From contig CM037469.1 of NCBI GenBank assembly GCA_021014325.1, positions 13,272,663 to 13,336,662 on the forward strand: a stretch of 64,000 nt of DNA, read 5' to 3'. This document shows, piece after piece, positions 1 through 12,615 of the stretch. A program made the translations under genes and the position numbers. Under the pieces are notes generated by a model that was not told where the DNA came from, searched no databases, and saw only the letters and a list, made by a program, of their open reading frames with translations. Every line of letters begins with the position of its first letter. Position 1 is the first letter of the stretch. The stretch is from Plazaster borealis (Eukaryota; Echinodermata; Asteroidea; Forcipulatida; Labidiasteridae).

Positions 1-3000
1 GTAAATTTATAGCCCCCTCCCAAAAACCTTTTAAAGTAAGTCCATTTTTGTCATGGTTTAAACACAGCTCAATTGATTAAATTCTCAAAAAAAATATGAT
101 GCGTCATGGACTTCGTTCTTTGACGAGCTTATGTTTGTTGTTGACAATGGTAGCCCTTTAAGTTTTAAATGGCCCTACTTAACTTTCACTTCAGCACGTA
201 CGTCTTGCGTGCTGCAAGAGGCATGCACACCCGGTTGAAATCCCGTGTGGAGCTGATGAGGATTCGATGAGATTTCCTCTAAAACTTGACCTAGTTCTGA
301 ATTTCGATGGGTTTCCACAACTGTTTGTCCCAGGAGGTTGTGCGCATAGGCAGAAAATGTAGTGCTGGGTTGGATGTGATTGTCAGGTTTGAATTATGTA
401 CAGTTCATTTGTTTATGACGACGGTACACAAATTAGTTTTGAAAATTATTCTTACTTCAAAATTCAAGATTGTTGTGTACTTTGTCTGAATACAATTGTT
501 TCTATGATGCACTTTTGTTCGGCCTAACAGTTTATGTTTAGTCTGAGATTATGTTTGTTTTGTACACGTTTGCACTTTAAGTTGGGTGTTTAAAATCATG
601 CAGGGCACGAACGTTTTCGAATTACACTAAAGCATTTCAGTGTGGCAGGTCCTCCACACAATTAAATAGCGTACTAACCCCCCCCCCCCACCACCACCCA
701 ATTATGGTCCTACAACACTGGTTAGTGGTAAATATGTGTATATTTTATTATGTGTATATTTTTTTTCCACAGGTACCTCACACCTATTTTTAATATCATC
801 CTACCTTTGATCTTGCTATTCTTTAATTGACCATTGTTAGTTGCATCATGATGCAACTTGCTCTCCAATCCTACCCTTTCATGTTTCCCTGCATTGTTAT
901 CGAACAATGCATTTACCACTTTTATGGTCCAGTAATCCATCCTTTCATACTATACATCCTTTGTCCTCACCACTTTACTCCTATTGGTTCATAGCCACCA
1001 ATTGTTTCTGAAATAGAAACTTTGATTGGCTATTATTTTCCCGCTTCTTTCTGGATCCTTCCCTTAATCCCTTTCCCCTCTCTTTTTCTATAAATGGATA
1101 TGTATTTGTTTGTACTTGTTTTATGCCTCTGAAGAAGGTCCGGTCTGGATCGAAAGCTAAGGCCATCTACCCTACTTATTATTTTATTACAACTATGATA
1201 TTTTGTTTTGCAATATCCAATAATCAGGTAAACAACAATATAATTTGCGCGTGGTCGGTGTTTCCTCGAGTCTGGCTAAGACTCAATTTAAAAGCGTGGT
1301 CAGGAAGGACCTAAACAAAATACAAGTTTGTCTTTATCACAGCAAAATAAATATCACAAGTGTCGGTATTCCTCAAGTAGGGCTGCGTCCCGTAGCCTTA
1401 GATCTCGACGGTATCCACAGGGGTGCACCACACTAAGACCCATAAACTCCCTAAATGCTAAATGTTCAAAAATACTCAACAAAATACTTTAAAGTCTCTC
1501 AGCCGTTTGAAAACCAATCAATTATATTTTCGGACAACTAAACTTCAGATTTCTGTTCATTTTGTGGCATGTCAGCTGTTTTGAATTTTTGCTAATTACC
1601 GAAAAATGTGTTTTATCCTAAACCGAATTGCTGCCAGATTTCATGAAGCACTCTTCCAATTCCTAAGCCGAAATAGGACCAACTTTAAGGCCTAAATCTA
1701 TCAAATCTCCTCAAAAGTTGAAGCCCAGAACCCCCAGGTTGTGGTCACTTGTCATAATTACACAATCTATCAGTTGCATGACACCCAAAAACGTTATAAT
1801 TCAAAAGAATTTGAGGGCCTACAAAATAATTATGATAATCAGTTTGGCGCATGAATTTTGGCCTAGAGTGTGGTGCACCTCGCTACTCCCAAGGTCACCG
1901 CCTTCGGTATAGATCTACCATCACAGCTGTGACAATCTGATCTTAATGTTTTCTCCACTGCCGCCGGAATAGTTCCAAGTTCTTCAGCCACCAAAACCTT
2001 CAAGTTCGGTGCCAAAGCCTTAAAGGTTATTGTCCAAGTACCGGTTATCATAGATGACTACCATCGAGGCCTTTTACATACCTTTCTCGTAAACGGTGAC
2101 GTCGAAGCTTTCAAATTTAACCCCCGCACAAAGTTCCCAAGAGGGTGTACCACAACACAAAACCTATATCACCTTGCAAATCAAGCTGTCAACAATATTG
2201 GTCCCTAGGTCCTGATGACCCATTATAGCCCGTTTAATTGGCCCACACACGCCCTCTGGGGGTATGCGATTATCTGAAACACTCCCCTTCTGAACTGGCT
2301 GAAGAATACAACCAAACACAAGATTGTGTCAAGGCGAGTGTTTAAAAGGTCACTTTCCACACAGTGCCTGTCGTGCCGAACTCAGTTCGGTGAAACGGCT
2401 ACGTCAGAGTCAGTTACAGAACATCGGCTCATAAGTGCTGCCCTAAAGTTACTTTGCCGGATGCGCACTTTATACCGCAATTAGATTGCAGTTCCTGTTT
2501 CTTTGAAAAGTAACTGTTTCTTCAGGCGAGTTCTTTATTATTACTTCAAAGACAGTCCTTGAAAAAACTCATAGAATTGTGAGTCATTTTTTGTTTTCCT
2601 TTGATAACCAAGCGGAACTTGCACTCACCCGTCTCTTTATATCCAAGATATAAGCCCTCACAGTAATGTTTTTGTATTCATACTTCTGGTTATTCTTTTA
2701 ATCTCATATTTTAGTTTCTGGCCATCCAGAACCTTTCCAATGCTATGTATCCCACACAGGAAGTGTTTTGTTATGTTATTGTAAAGACTGGCCTACGGGG
2801 TTAGCAGTGACTTTTTTGCAATAACAGAAGTTAAGTTTTCTTTTCTTTTTTCTTTATTTCGTGTTTCATGGCACATGAAGTAAACCGGCTTGTAACTGGG
2901 CCTTAGTAATGGTAACATGTTGCCCTCAACTCTGTAGTTTGTTGTCCTCAATGTGTACCTGTGTGTGCGTACAAAAATGGCTGCGATAAGTTTCTTGATA

Positions 3001-3040
3001 TTTGTCACTTGATCGAGAGACTTGCTGAAGAGACTTGATA
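1..3040. other. Intergenic DNA without a recognised gene
   Basis: All open frames here are short, start at chance ATGs and show no domain. A C-rich run lies at about 680-690. Around 1104-1170 is a stretch of the kind (gaagaaggtccggtctgg followed by gaaagc) often seen at ends of Penelope-like retroelements. Around 1360-1435 is a copy of a dispersed motif (CGGGCTACGTCC-like) also found near 16.35 and 32.63 kb. Nothing else is supported. Confidence 0.6.
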
Positions 3041-3043
3041 AGG

Positions 3044-3150
3044 TCGTGTCCGAATTAGTGGCTATATACGGCTACGGCTTGTTTTGCACGTGAACAAGCT
3101 TTGAAGCAGTCCCAGCCGTGTAGCCGGAGTCTCTAATTCAGACACAGCCG
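3044..3150. repeat. Foldback MITE family A (TGTCCGAATT ends), copy 1
   Basis: The left arm reads gtgtccgaattagtggc and the right arm gagtctctaattcagacac, so the ends are inverted repeats with GGCTACGGCT-like subterminal motifs. The same ends occur at 26300-26448 and 38556-38703. No coding capacity, so probably a non-autonomous foldback element. Confidence 0.65.
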
Positions 3151-3204
3151 TAGTTTATTGTCAGCGGTCGCATAGAATTTAGGCCTCTCGTGAAAACGGC
3201 ACAA

Positions 3205-3558
3205 TGTTCACTACAATTTTTATTTTATTTTATAAAAATCGGTTTTTATATAGCGCTGCGTCTGAAAGCGCTTCCAACATTATTACCCCTGGGCCATTTA
3301 TTTCATTCTTTAAACCATCTCAGCTCCCCGGGGAGCATACAGCCTGTGCAACAAATATGCGCTACTAAGCTAAATCAATTACAAGAACCATCTCTTCCCT
3401 CACAGGTACCCATTTTACCCCTAGTGGAGAGAAGCAATTATAGTTAAGTGTCTTGCTCAGGGACACAAGTGTCACGACCGGGACTCAAACCCACACTCTG
3501 CTGAACAGAAACACCATAGCTTGAGTTCGGTGTTCTTATCCGCTCGGCCACGACACCC
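3205..3558 (-). mobile_element. tRNA-Leu-derived SINE
   Basis: Read on the minus strand, the head begins gtcgtggccgagcggataag and resembles the D arm and A box of a tRNA-Leu. It is followed by a region like the anticodon arm and by a B box (gggtttgagtcccgg). The tail continues to an AT-rich end containing a tatatagcgc motif. The head is shared with the plus-strand copy at 39.32 kb. It is not a functional tRNA because the acceptor stem does not close. Confidence 0.7.
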
Positions 3559-5440
3559 CCCCCCCCCTGCAAATCATGAGTTACTGGGATAATGAACACT
3601 TACTAATACTATAACAACACATAGTTTGTTTTCCTTGTATAACTATGGTAGACATCCCCTCTCCTCAGATAGCACGCCGTCTATATTGATTTGTTCGTCC
3701 GAGAATGTGTACCTTCATCTCCGGATACAGAAAATTGCTTTGCTTCAACTATTCCCCACACCAATGAACGCTATTCGTCTTTACATCGTGTTCATTATAA
3801 ACATTTTCAATGATGATCCAAGAACATTTTCCGTTCGGCAGCTACATACTGCGGGGACTTCAGTCCCGCTGCGTTGAGAAAGTAAACTCTCCCAGCCCAC
3901 TCCTCCCCACCCACCTCCCACATCCCCCGGCGCCGCGAAAACTGCAAACACTCAAAAAGAAATCCGTTGCGATGGCTTACCGTATTCAATTAAAGCAGAT
4001 CCGCACACATACATAACCTGCTTGAGTTTCGTCCGTCGGCAAACCCTAGTTCAGATTTCCCAAAAGATTCGTATTTTTGTTAGCCGCAATGTTGTTATAA
4101 GGTTAACACCACACGCAACGTATACACGCTGGCCTCCTGAAGGTGCAGTGTAGAGAATGTATTAAGTTACGGGGACTTTCGGGCGCTGTCCAAACTTCCG
4201 AAGAAACACCATCAGCTAAATCTTAATTCTTTTCCCACGAAATTGGTTTTGTTGGGACTTATTGGGGCTTGTGAAATGATGAGGCGATCCTCTTACTTTC
4301 TGTCATCACAAAATAAAAAGGGGTTTCACTTTGATATATTGCATTTTGGGGTCGCAAGTGAACGAGACATATTCGTCAGATTGAACGTGATAACTTAGTT
4401 TCGCCCATTGTTTTGTTGAAGTGTATGCTTGTTATGTCAAGTCTTTAAAGACGCTCCAATTGCAATATCCATGAACAATGTTTACCGGTAATCCAAATCC
4501 TCAACTAACTTTGACCTGATGTAGATTTAACTGAGTAAATCTTGGGCTTGGGCTTTGTCCAGCCAGCTGAGGCGCATGCGCATGCCCTTTAGAATATCTA
4601 TTTTAAAAAATGGAGCTTAAATTGTTTCAAAATCCTACGTCATTACATATTCGACTTAGAGCAAGCCCGTGGACACATTAATAAAATAAACAGGCTAAAT
4701 ACAAAATCCCTTATTTGTTTAAGGTTTGCCAAAGATAATTGATTAATAAGGTCTTCAAGTATAAAACTTAAAAACTTTCTATCTTATTTTCTTCCCGAAC
4801 AAGTCAACGTGAAAGAGCCCAGAGACTGTATGTGAGCGAAGTCTACATCTGGAACCCTGTATGTTTGTATTGAGAGTCTGTACCAATCATTGTAATTGCG
4901 AAGACGTGAAACGTGACCGACATTGTGATTGCATGATTGAGTTGAACTCTCTGATGTTCAAAACAAATAAATTTCATTTCAAAGATGTCATCTTTTAAAT
5001 GCGAACATTGATGTAACTACGGAAGCCCAGAGAGGGATCGTCTTGCATAGTCTTATTTTTTCCTTCGCCGTTGAGAGTTATGCCCCCTCCTCCATTTCAC
5101 CAACAATACACCGATTGTTTATATTAAAGGAAAAGTGCATGATTTTTAAGCATCTGGTGAGATCGGTTTGCCTCAATCTGGAAACTCTCTGATTAAAATA
5201 TTCATACCAGGAGTATCTTCAAGAAAAATATTTCCGTTTGAAAAACTGTCAAGTGGAGAAAATAAAATATACAAAGACGCCATTGTTTATTCTCTCTAAT
5301 GTGAACGGTGCATATAAGAAGCTCTGAAAAAATACACCGTCTTTGGTTACTTTCATTAAAAGGGGACCCACGAGCTGATGAAAGGTTAGCGTATTGGTTA
5401 GTGTTATGGTGAGGTTTAGGTTAAGGATTCGGGTTACGGT
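3559..5440. other. Intergenic DNA, no feature seen
   Basis: Apart from a C homopolymer at about 3558-3567 I see no coding exon, RNA gene or repeat structure. The open frames are short and lack recognisable domains. Confidence 0.5.
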
Positions 5441-5441
5441 T

Positions 5442-5665
5442 TGCACACTCTTAGAAAAAACCCCAGAAGGGAACAAAAATATATTATATTATATAAAAAT
5501 CAATCAGAATTGCCCCAGATTCCACTTCTGGGTCAATATTTTGACCCAAAATTTGTGTCAATGTAACCCCTAAGTTGGTTGAAAATCTGAACTTTTGACT
5601 CGGATTCCAGGGCAACTTTGACACAAACTCCGGGTCAGGTTAGTCTGACCCGTACGGAAATTAAT
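5442..5665. repeat. GGGTCA-rich MITE family B, copy 1
   Basis: Contains repeated tgacccaaa / ctgggtcaa inverted motifs and ends near ctctta and gacccg. The same body (gtcaatgtaacccctaag, ttggttgaaaatctg) recurs at 13.6 kb. Full copies of the family end in ACTCTAAAAACT-like terminal inverted repeats. Confidence 0.65.
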
Positions 5666-5822
5666 GTATTCTTCCGAAAACCAATGATGTATGATCCATT
5701 TTGGGGGCTCACGGAAAGGGATTGTGTTCACTTTTACTGTGTGTTAGTTTCAGATTAAATCTGAATAAGAAACGTATCGTTGACGGAAATAATCATCGTG
5801 TATTTTTGGTTCCAGTATCAAG

Positions 5823-6195
5823 TTTAAAGGCACTGAACATGTTTAGAAATTGTCAAAGACCAGTGTTCTCACTTGGTGTATCCCAACATATGCATAAAAT
5901 AACAAGCCTGTGAAAATTTGGGCTCAATTGGTCATCGAAGTTGCAAGAAAATGATGAGAGAAAAAACACCCTGTTGTACAAATTTGTGTGCTTTCAGATA
6001 AGAATAAAAAACTGTTTGCAAGAAGTTGTTATTATTTTGAGTGAGAAATTACCTCTTTCTCAAAAACTACGTTACTTCAGAGGGAGTTTCTTACAATGTT
6101 TTATACTATCAACAGCTCTCCGTTGCTTGTTACCAAGTAAGTTTTTATGCTAAATTTGTTTTGAGTCATTACCAAACGTGTACGATACCTTTAAG
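5823..6195 (+). mobile_element. 370-bp MITE family C, copy 1
   Basis: Starts ttaaaggcactgaacatg and ends gtacgatacctttaa, which are inverted versions of each other. The interior holds the family body: tggtgtatcccaacatatgc, a region near the AAACTTCTTGCAAGAAGTTT hairpin (decayed here), and ttacttcagaggga. The short open frames inside it recur in other copies and are not genes. Confidence 0.85.
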
Positions 6196-6914
6196 GGTAG
6201 GATGCCTTCAGCGTTCTGTGTACGCACAATCGAACAACGGAATATATTTGACTTGGAAGATATTGCATTTCTAAGATTCGCATTAAAAACTAATATTTCG
6301 CTTCCAAAGTCCATTTTTAGACTGCACTATTATCCTTTAGCTTCTGAGTCAAATTAGCCATCAGTGGTCGTTTACCTGTAAGTACCAACATATTAATTAA
6401 CATGGCGCGTCACATATAAAGCACCACCAAGATTATTATTATTTATTTATTTTTGGTCGACTCAAAACATTCCCCGCAGGATTTGGCCCAGATGCTCATC
6501 TGGGTGTGTCCAATTCATTTCCCAAACTTACAAATAGAAAGTGTCAAGACTAGTCCCAGGGAAAAAAGTAGCTCTCAAAATACCCCCCCGGGCCTTTGGG
6601 TGAAGACTACTGATTTGGTGAGAAAGCTGCAGTACACGTGCTTCCAGAGGGGATTTTAAATTTAACTCTTCCACGGTGGTTTATTTCTTTGACGAACTTG
6701 GAAGCGGTAAATGGCTATTAAGAAATTGTTTAACGTCCTGAAAGGCGGACTGGCTTTTTAGCCACGGCAATATGATTAGTCTCGAAAACGAGACTTGAAT
6801 ATTTTTTAGTCAGACGTCTCAAGTGTTTATTCCAGAAGAAAAAATACCTCCGCAAACTTGCATTTAAGGTTAGAAGCACTGCTAAAAAATAGCAAGCTTT
6901 CCACTTGTAATATA
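6196..6914. other. Intergenic DNA, no feature seen
   Basis: Unique-looking AT-rich sequence with a C run near 6585. No coding potential recognised. Confidence 0.5.
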
Positions 6915-7232
6915 AACTTAAAGGCAGGGTGTACCTTTGGTAATTCACAAGTAAGTGACCACAAAAAATTACTTGGTAAATAGCACTGGAGAGCTGTTTA
7001 TATTATAACAAAATGTGAAATTTGAATCTGAGAAAGGCTTCAGGCAAGAAACCTTTCTCAGGCATCTATAAAAACAGTATTCTATGCAACAAGCCTGGTT
7101 TCCTTTTATAATTTGTTTTGCGACTTCGATGACCAAATGAGCCCAAATTTTCACAGGTTTGTTATGTTATGCATATTGGGATACACTAGGTGAGGATACT
7201 GGTCTTTGAAAATTGCCAAAAATATACCTTCC
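6915..7232 (-). mobile_element. MITE family C, diverged inverted copy
   Basis: The minus strand carries a degraded version of the family: gcgacttcgatgaccaaatg, gagcccaaattttcacagg and tgggatacactaggtgagg are present, but the terminal repeats are worn and the central hairpin is replaced. This implies an old insertion. Confidence 0.75.
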
Positions 7233-7879
7233 CTTTGAGAACAGTGACAAATGACTTTGAGTGCACAATTAAAAGGTAGTTCTTATAGTCACATTATATC
7301 AAACAAACTTCGAGAAATTCATGCTTTGCACTTTTTTTGTTTCATGGATATTGTTTTCTTTTCCTTAGTGCGTCACTCCTTTTCAGCCGCGACCATATTT
7401 TGCATACCGTATTCTAATTCTAATCCAACAGTTGATAGACGTGTTTGATGACAGTATCTGGCTGTGGAGTTATCCGAAAGGTTATTCATGTTTATATACA
7501 TATAACACATATAACAAATGCTGCATAATGAACGAGGCCCAAACATTTCTCATTTGTTTTATGTATTACCATATATATTTATTACCATATAATATAGAGC
7601 TACGCACACAGTCATGTTGATCTACAACTCGCACCTGTTCGTTCGAATTTACACAGATAAGTGTCATGGTATTAGGCCAAATAAAAAAAATGTTGTTGAT
7701 CGTCCCCACCCGACCCCCCGACCTCCATTCTGTTGGGTGTTTTTAAATATTTTTTAAATATTTTTTTTATAGTTAACAACGGGCTTCTCAATGATCTTTT
7801 CAGTCAAATTTGGCTCCCAGATTTTTTAGCTGATTTTTCCAAAATAGTTTGGAAAATATGTTTGAAGAAAGGTTATTCT
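7233..7879. other. Intergenic AT-rich DNA
   Basis: No gene or repeat is recognised. Low-complexity TTTAAATATTTTT stretches occur near 7740-7770. Confidence 0.5.
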
Positions 7880-7995
7880 TAATAATAATAAGACTTGTAA
7901 TGCGCACATATCCACCCTGCTGGGTGATCAAGGCGCAGTAAAAAAAAACCAACAACAAAACAAAACAAAACAAAACAAAAACAGACACAACAAAA

Positions 7996-8892
7996 TTAGT
8001 CCTTGAAAACCTGTGACATAAGATAAGTTTTGAGAAAAGATTTGAATTTTGTGGTACAAAGACAAGATCTAAGATTAAGTGGTAGAGAGTTTCAGATGCG
8101 TGGCGCAGCTGAAGAAAATGACCTGTCACCCCATGAGTGTCGAGACTTGGGTTCAATGAGGAGAAGCATGGAACTTGATCGAAGATTCCTTGATGGAGTG
8201 TAAACTTGAAGTAGTTCAGAAATATAGTGGGGAGCCTTGCCATTAAGTGCTTTGTGGACAATGAGCATCAGCTTGAAGATGATTCGTTGAGAGATAGGGA
8301 GCCAGTGTAGTTGTTTCAGAATGGGGGTGATAGAACAGGATTTTCTAGACAGTGTCACAATGCGGGCAGCGGTATTTTGGAGGCGTTGAAGACGGGAAAT
8401 CTGGTTGTTAGGAAGACTGTAGAGAAGAGCATTGCCGTTGTCAAGACGAGAAGTAACAAATGCATGAATGACATTTTCAGTGGCACGTTTGTCCAAGTAC
8501 TTGCGAATCTTACCAATATTCCTGATGTGATATGATGACAGACGAACGATGTTGTTGATGTGTGGTTGAAGTGTCATCGATGAATCAAAAATAACCCCTA
8601 AGTTCCGAGCTTGCAGCGAGGGAGCTATCCGAGCATCACCGATGGAAATGTATGGCACTGAAACCTTTGTTAACTGTTGACGTGACCCAAATAGAAGGAA
8701 CTCTGTCTTATCATCATTTAACTTCAGGAAGTTTTGTTGTGTCCAACGTCGAATCTCTTGGATGCATTTCTCAAGTCTTGCAATAGATGCATTGGCGTTT
8801 TCTGGAGAAGATTTAAACGTGATGTATAGCTGAGTGTCGTCTGCGTACACATGGTAATTCAGATTAAATTTTAGGATGATGTCACGAATCAT
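7996..8892 (-). pseudogene. LINE ORF2: RT YADD block and C-terminal region
   Basis: Begins just past the deletion with DIILKFNLNYHVYADDTQLY, the catalytic YADD motif, then LNDDKTEFLLFGSR, LGVIFDSSM, RLDNGNALLYSLP and LHWLPISQRI, all typical of the CR1 superclade. A TGA at 8092-8094 stands where family members have the Trp of APRIWNSLP. The frame then continues with NSLPLNLRSC to a TAA at 7996-7998. The junction with the upstream piece changes frame. Confidence 0.88.
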
Positions 8893-10363
8893 GAATGTGA
8901 TCAGAAATGCGTGATGAAACTACTCGTTCGATGACTTTTCCAAGATATTTTAAATTTGCAACCGGTCTGTAGTTTTTGAATATCTCCTTGTCCAGGTTTG
9001 GTTTCTTGATGAGCGGCCTGATGTAGGAAACTTTGAGGCTATCGGGGTAACATCCGGAACTGAGAGATTCTTTTACAAGATTAGTGATGTAGGGTAAAAA
9101 TACATCAATGTTTTGCTTCATCATGGATGTTGACACTGGATCCAGCTCACAGGATTTTGAAGGAGATTTCATAATAACCCTTTGAATCTCAGCAACAGTG
9201 GCAGGCTCAAACACAGATAGTCTACACTCTGGTTGAAGATGTGGCAATGTCTGCGGCACGTTGTAAGGGACTGATGAAAATGATGAGCGGAAGTCTGAAA
9301 TCTTGGTGACAAAAAATTTCTGGAATTCATTTGCCAAGTCCTGATCATTGTAAGTGGATGGAAGGACGGGGGTTTTGGGTTTGAGCAACAACTTACCAAT
9401 TATCTTGAAGAGCTTCTTTTGATCTCCTGAGGATTCTTGTACTTGGGATGAATAATGGGTGATCTTTGCCTGGTTGATCAAATTCCTGACTACTTTACAT
9501 TGGTTGCGATATTCTTGTCGTTGTATTTCCAATTTGCCATTTTTCCGCCATTTCCGCTCAAGTTGACGACAGATCTTTCTTGCTGTACGAATATCATCAT
9601 TGAACCAGGAAACTTCAGTTCGGATCTTGACTGATCTAGTTTTCCAGGGTGCGTATTTATCCAAGATGTCACTGACAGTACTCTCATATTGGCTGACATA
9701 GGAATCCAAGCAGTCGTGATCAATTTCCAGCTTTGCTAAATGAGTTCCTACGTCGCGGAACACTTCAGGAGAATTCACATGTTTCCATTGTCGGCTCTTC
9801 ATAGTGACGGTTGGGACTTTGGGCTTGCACTGACTCAAGTTACACATGACTGCATAATGGTCTGAGAATCCAGGTAGAATAACAAAGTTTGAGACAATAG
9901 GCGGGGTGATGTCACGAGTTATGACAAGGTCCAGGCAATGACCGAGGCGATGAGTCGGCTCCTTGATATGCTGGGTAAGACCAAAAGCCTGAAGTAGATG
10001 CTTAAACTGGTTTGCATTGGTGTTGTGGATGTCATCAACATGAATGTTAAAGTCACCGGTGATGATGATTTCCGATGGATGAAGGAGATATTCCAAAATC
10101 AAATTCTCAAACTCCCTAAGAAAACTTGAGAAAGTCACATATTGGCCGTTGGAATCTCTTTCAGGTCTGTATACGATGACAAGGCGAACAGATTTAGAGT
10201 TTCCGGAAACCTCAGCATGAAGAGATTCAAAAGTTGTGTATTGGACGTCATTTTTCACAGAGACAGATAAAGTAGATCTGTGCAGTATTGCAACTACTCC
10301 ACCGGTCTTGTGAGGTCTTGGGATGTGATGAAAGTAGTAGCCAGCAGGGGTACATGACGACAT
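8882..10363 (-). pseudogene. LINE ORF2: endonuclease and start of reverse transcriptase
   Basis: Endonuclease motifs are visible: VIVYRPERDSNGQY, IITGDFNIHVDD (catalytic Asp/Asn region), LDLVITRD and FSDHYAVMC (SDH motif). A linker follows, then the RT entry motifs IRPLIKKP and FKNYRPVANLKYLGKVIERV. The frame ends at SRISDHIHDS, where the RT palm (the AFDTVDH-like block and the PQGSVLGP-like block) should follow. These blocks are missing, so the copy cannot be active. Start choice is arbitrary because the upstream part lies in another frame. Confidence 0.88.
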
Positions 10364-11111
10364 GTTAAGTTGTCATCTGGTCTCAGCCATGTTTCTGAAA
10401 CGGCAACAAGGTCATGATCTTTTTGCAGAACAAAATCAGCAAAATCGTCATACTTGTTACAAATGGACTGTGTGTTCAGAACACAAAGGCTGAGTTGAGA
10501 TTTGGCTGGAGTGTAACTTCAGGTAGGCCTATAGGGGGTTTATGAACAGTTCTACGGCGACCAGCTTTTTTACCACGATGTGTAGGTCGGTAAACAGTGC
10601 TGGGATTTACAAAAAGGCCAAGATTCTGCAATGTAAATTTACAGGAAGGCAGAGTTGAAGCACGTGTGGATGGGGCATAACGGAGACTGAGAAGCTTGTT
10701 ACGTGAGTAGGAATTTGCAGAGTTTGGACTAGCTTCTGCTGAGTTTGAGTTATTTTCAGCTTCAGGGCCGAGATTTACAGCAATGTCACCGAAGATCACA
10801 ATTTCCAAATGAAAAGTGGCTGGGGAATTGTCATAATATGACACAGGGCATTTCAAATATTTTCGACGCTGGATGAATCCTAGCTGTGACTTTGGCAGAA
10901 TGCAAGCACCAAGCACAATTGATGCTGATGGAACAAAGCTGACCACAGATGAATCAGTATAGTACAATGGTCTAGCAAGCAGGGAGAGAATAAAAAGGAT
11001 ACTTACCTCCATTGTCCCCAGATGGGCGAACAATGTCCATGGACGAGGTGGCTGACTGCACAGCATGCAGCCACCAAAGTGTGTGTTAGCTTTGTACACC
11101 AGAATTTTCAA
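10364..11111 (-). pseudogene. LINE ORF2 5' segment (leader and endonuclease start), frameshifted
   Basis: The open part (11111-10476) encodes a hydrophobic start, GDIAVNLGP and a basic GRRRTVHKPP stretch, then stops. In another frame, between about 10500 and 10370, the minus strand encodes NTQSICNKYDDFADFVLQ and LVAVSETWLRPDD, the usual start of a CR1-type endonuclease. One indel near 10.48 kb therefore split the original ORF. This is transposon protein, not a host gene. Confidence 0.75.
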
Positions 11112-11125
11112 ATGAGACAGTGAAA

Positions 11126-11794
11126 AAATTCCAACAGAAAATCACTATTTTCACGACTCAGATGACTCCAGGATACACATAAAAAAGTCCTGTAGATTCC
11201 CGGTGTGGTAACAAATCCAGTTGTGTAAGAATAAGAACACAAAATGAGCAATATACTAAGAAATTAGCAAACAAATACAGAGCTGATTTGAGTGGCTGCT
11301 GTCAGGCGCTCAGACACATTACCTCTTAGAAAAATTTTCAAGTATTAACTTAGGTTAAACTACGTTTTATTTTACTTTAAATGTTTACAGAAAATGTCAT
11401 AGCAATTAATTGGGTTTAACAAAACAATTCAAAACATAAAAATCACACAAACCCTCTGTTTGATAGTGATTGTGATGATTTCTTTATTCTTTATTTCGTA
11501 TTTTGACATGTCAAACAAATTAAATGATAAACCGCCCTATCACCCCCACTGCCCCCCCCCCCCGAAATAAGGGACTATCAACAATTTGTTTGTTTAATGT
11601 GGCCTTATCAGCAGAGTGGGGACATCAGAACAAAGGAACACAAATGAATATTGCTGTCCTCACATTGGAATCCTTTGTATTTTTCCTCACATTTTGTCAT
11701 GTGCTTTGTCTATGGGGAGTGTTAAGTTAGAGGGACAAAGGAAAGTCCTCACATTGATAGCAATACATTGATGAGTGTATGTGTGGGCTTTACA
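11126..11794. other. Intergenic DNA, no feature seen
   Basis: No coding sequence is recognised. A C run lies at about 11552-11562. The first 200 bases may still belong to the worn 5' end of the adjacent LINE. Confidence 0.4.
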
Positions 11795-12000
11795 TCTTTC
11801 CTGATCAACGTGACCCATTTCGGGTCAACGTGACCCAAAACAAATCACTGACCTGGAATCCTGCTCAGTGCGACACGAAATAAAGTTGACCTCAAACATG
11901 GGTCAGAGTTCGTATTGTACGATGGTAGACTATGACACAAGGTCACTGTGAGACATTCGAAGTTAACTTGATCCATTTTGGGTCAAAATAACAAAACGTG
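11795..12000. repeat. GGGTCA-rich repeat, family B-like
   Basis: Contains repeated acgtgacccatttcgggtca, gtgacccaaaac and ttttgggtcaaaat motifs in both orientations. It resembles the interior of the other GGGTCA elements, but the ACTCTAAAAACT ends are not visible. Confidence 0.5.
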
Positions 12001-12242
12001 TCCATGTTTCCATAAAACAAAATTGTTACACTTTTTAAACATGAATACTACTACTATAACCGGTCTTACTTTATTGATTGTACATTTTTTTAATTAAAAT
12101 GTTTGAGTAATTACAATTGAACAATAATAACGACAGTAATGAGCCAATCGAATTAATAATACAAGGTCATATTGATACCGAGGTTTTTTTCGGGTTTGTT
12201 CTTCTTCCATAAAACACTTTATAAAACATGCCTTTGATATTG

Positions 12243-12615
12243 TTAAAGGCACTGAACACGTTTGGTAATTGTCAGAGACCAGTGATCTCACTTGGTGTAT
12301 CCCAACATGTGCATACAATAACATGCCTGTGAAAATGTTGGCTCAATTGGTCATCGGGAAGTTTCAAGAAAATGATGAAAGAAAAAACACCCTTGTTGTA
12401 CAAATGTGTGATTTAGGAATAAAACCTTTTTGCAATAAGTTGTTTTATTATTTTAGTGAGAAATTACCTCTTCTCTCTAAAACTACGTTACTTCAGAGGG
12501 AGTCGTTTCCTAGAATGTTTTATACTATCAACAACCCCCCGTTGCTTGTTACCAAGTAAGTTTGTATGCTAATTTGTTTTGAGTCATTACCAAACGTGTA
12601 CGATGCCTTTAACGA
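12243..12615 (+). mobile_element. 370-bp MITE family C, copy
   Basis: Inverted ends: ttaaaggcactgaacacg on the left, cgtgtacgatgcctttaa on the right. The body matches the other copies. TTAA at both ends fits a TTAA target duplication with AGGC...GCCT termini, although TA duplication is not excluded. Confidence 0.88.

Larger units (their letters stand above)
7880..11125 (-). mobile_element. Decayed CR1-superclade LINE retrotransposon
   Basis: Read 5' to 3' on the minus strand: a leader-like segment containing GDIAVNLGP (compare the GD-x-x-NPGP motif of CR1-type ORF2 starts), an apurinic-type endonuclease, then reverse transcriptase and a C-terminal region. The 3' end has a (TTTTG)n tract, a typical gcgcattacaagtc stretch and an attattatta end. 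It is broken by at least one frameshift near 10.4 kb, a deletion of the RT core at about 8.89 kb and a TGA at 8092. It is therefore a dead copy. Confidence 0.88.

Noticed and set aside
10476..11111. 211-codon minus-strand frame as a host gene
   Set aside because: Its GDIAVNLGP motif and the EN fragment in the next frame show it is the start of the adjacent LINE ORF2.
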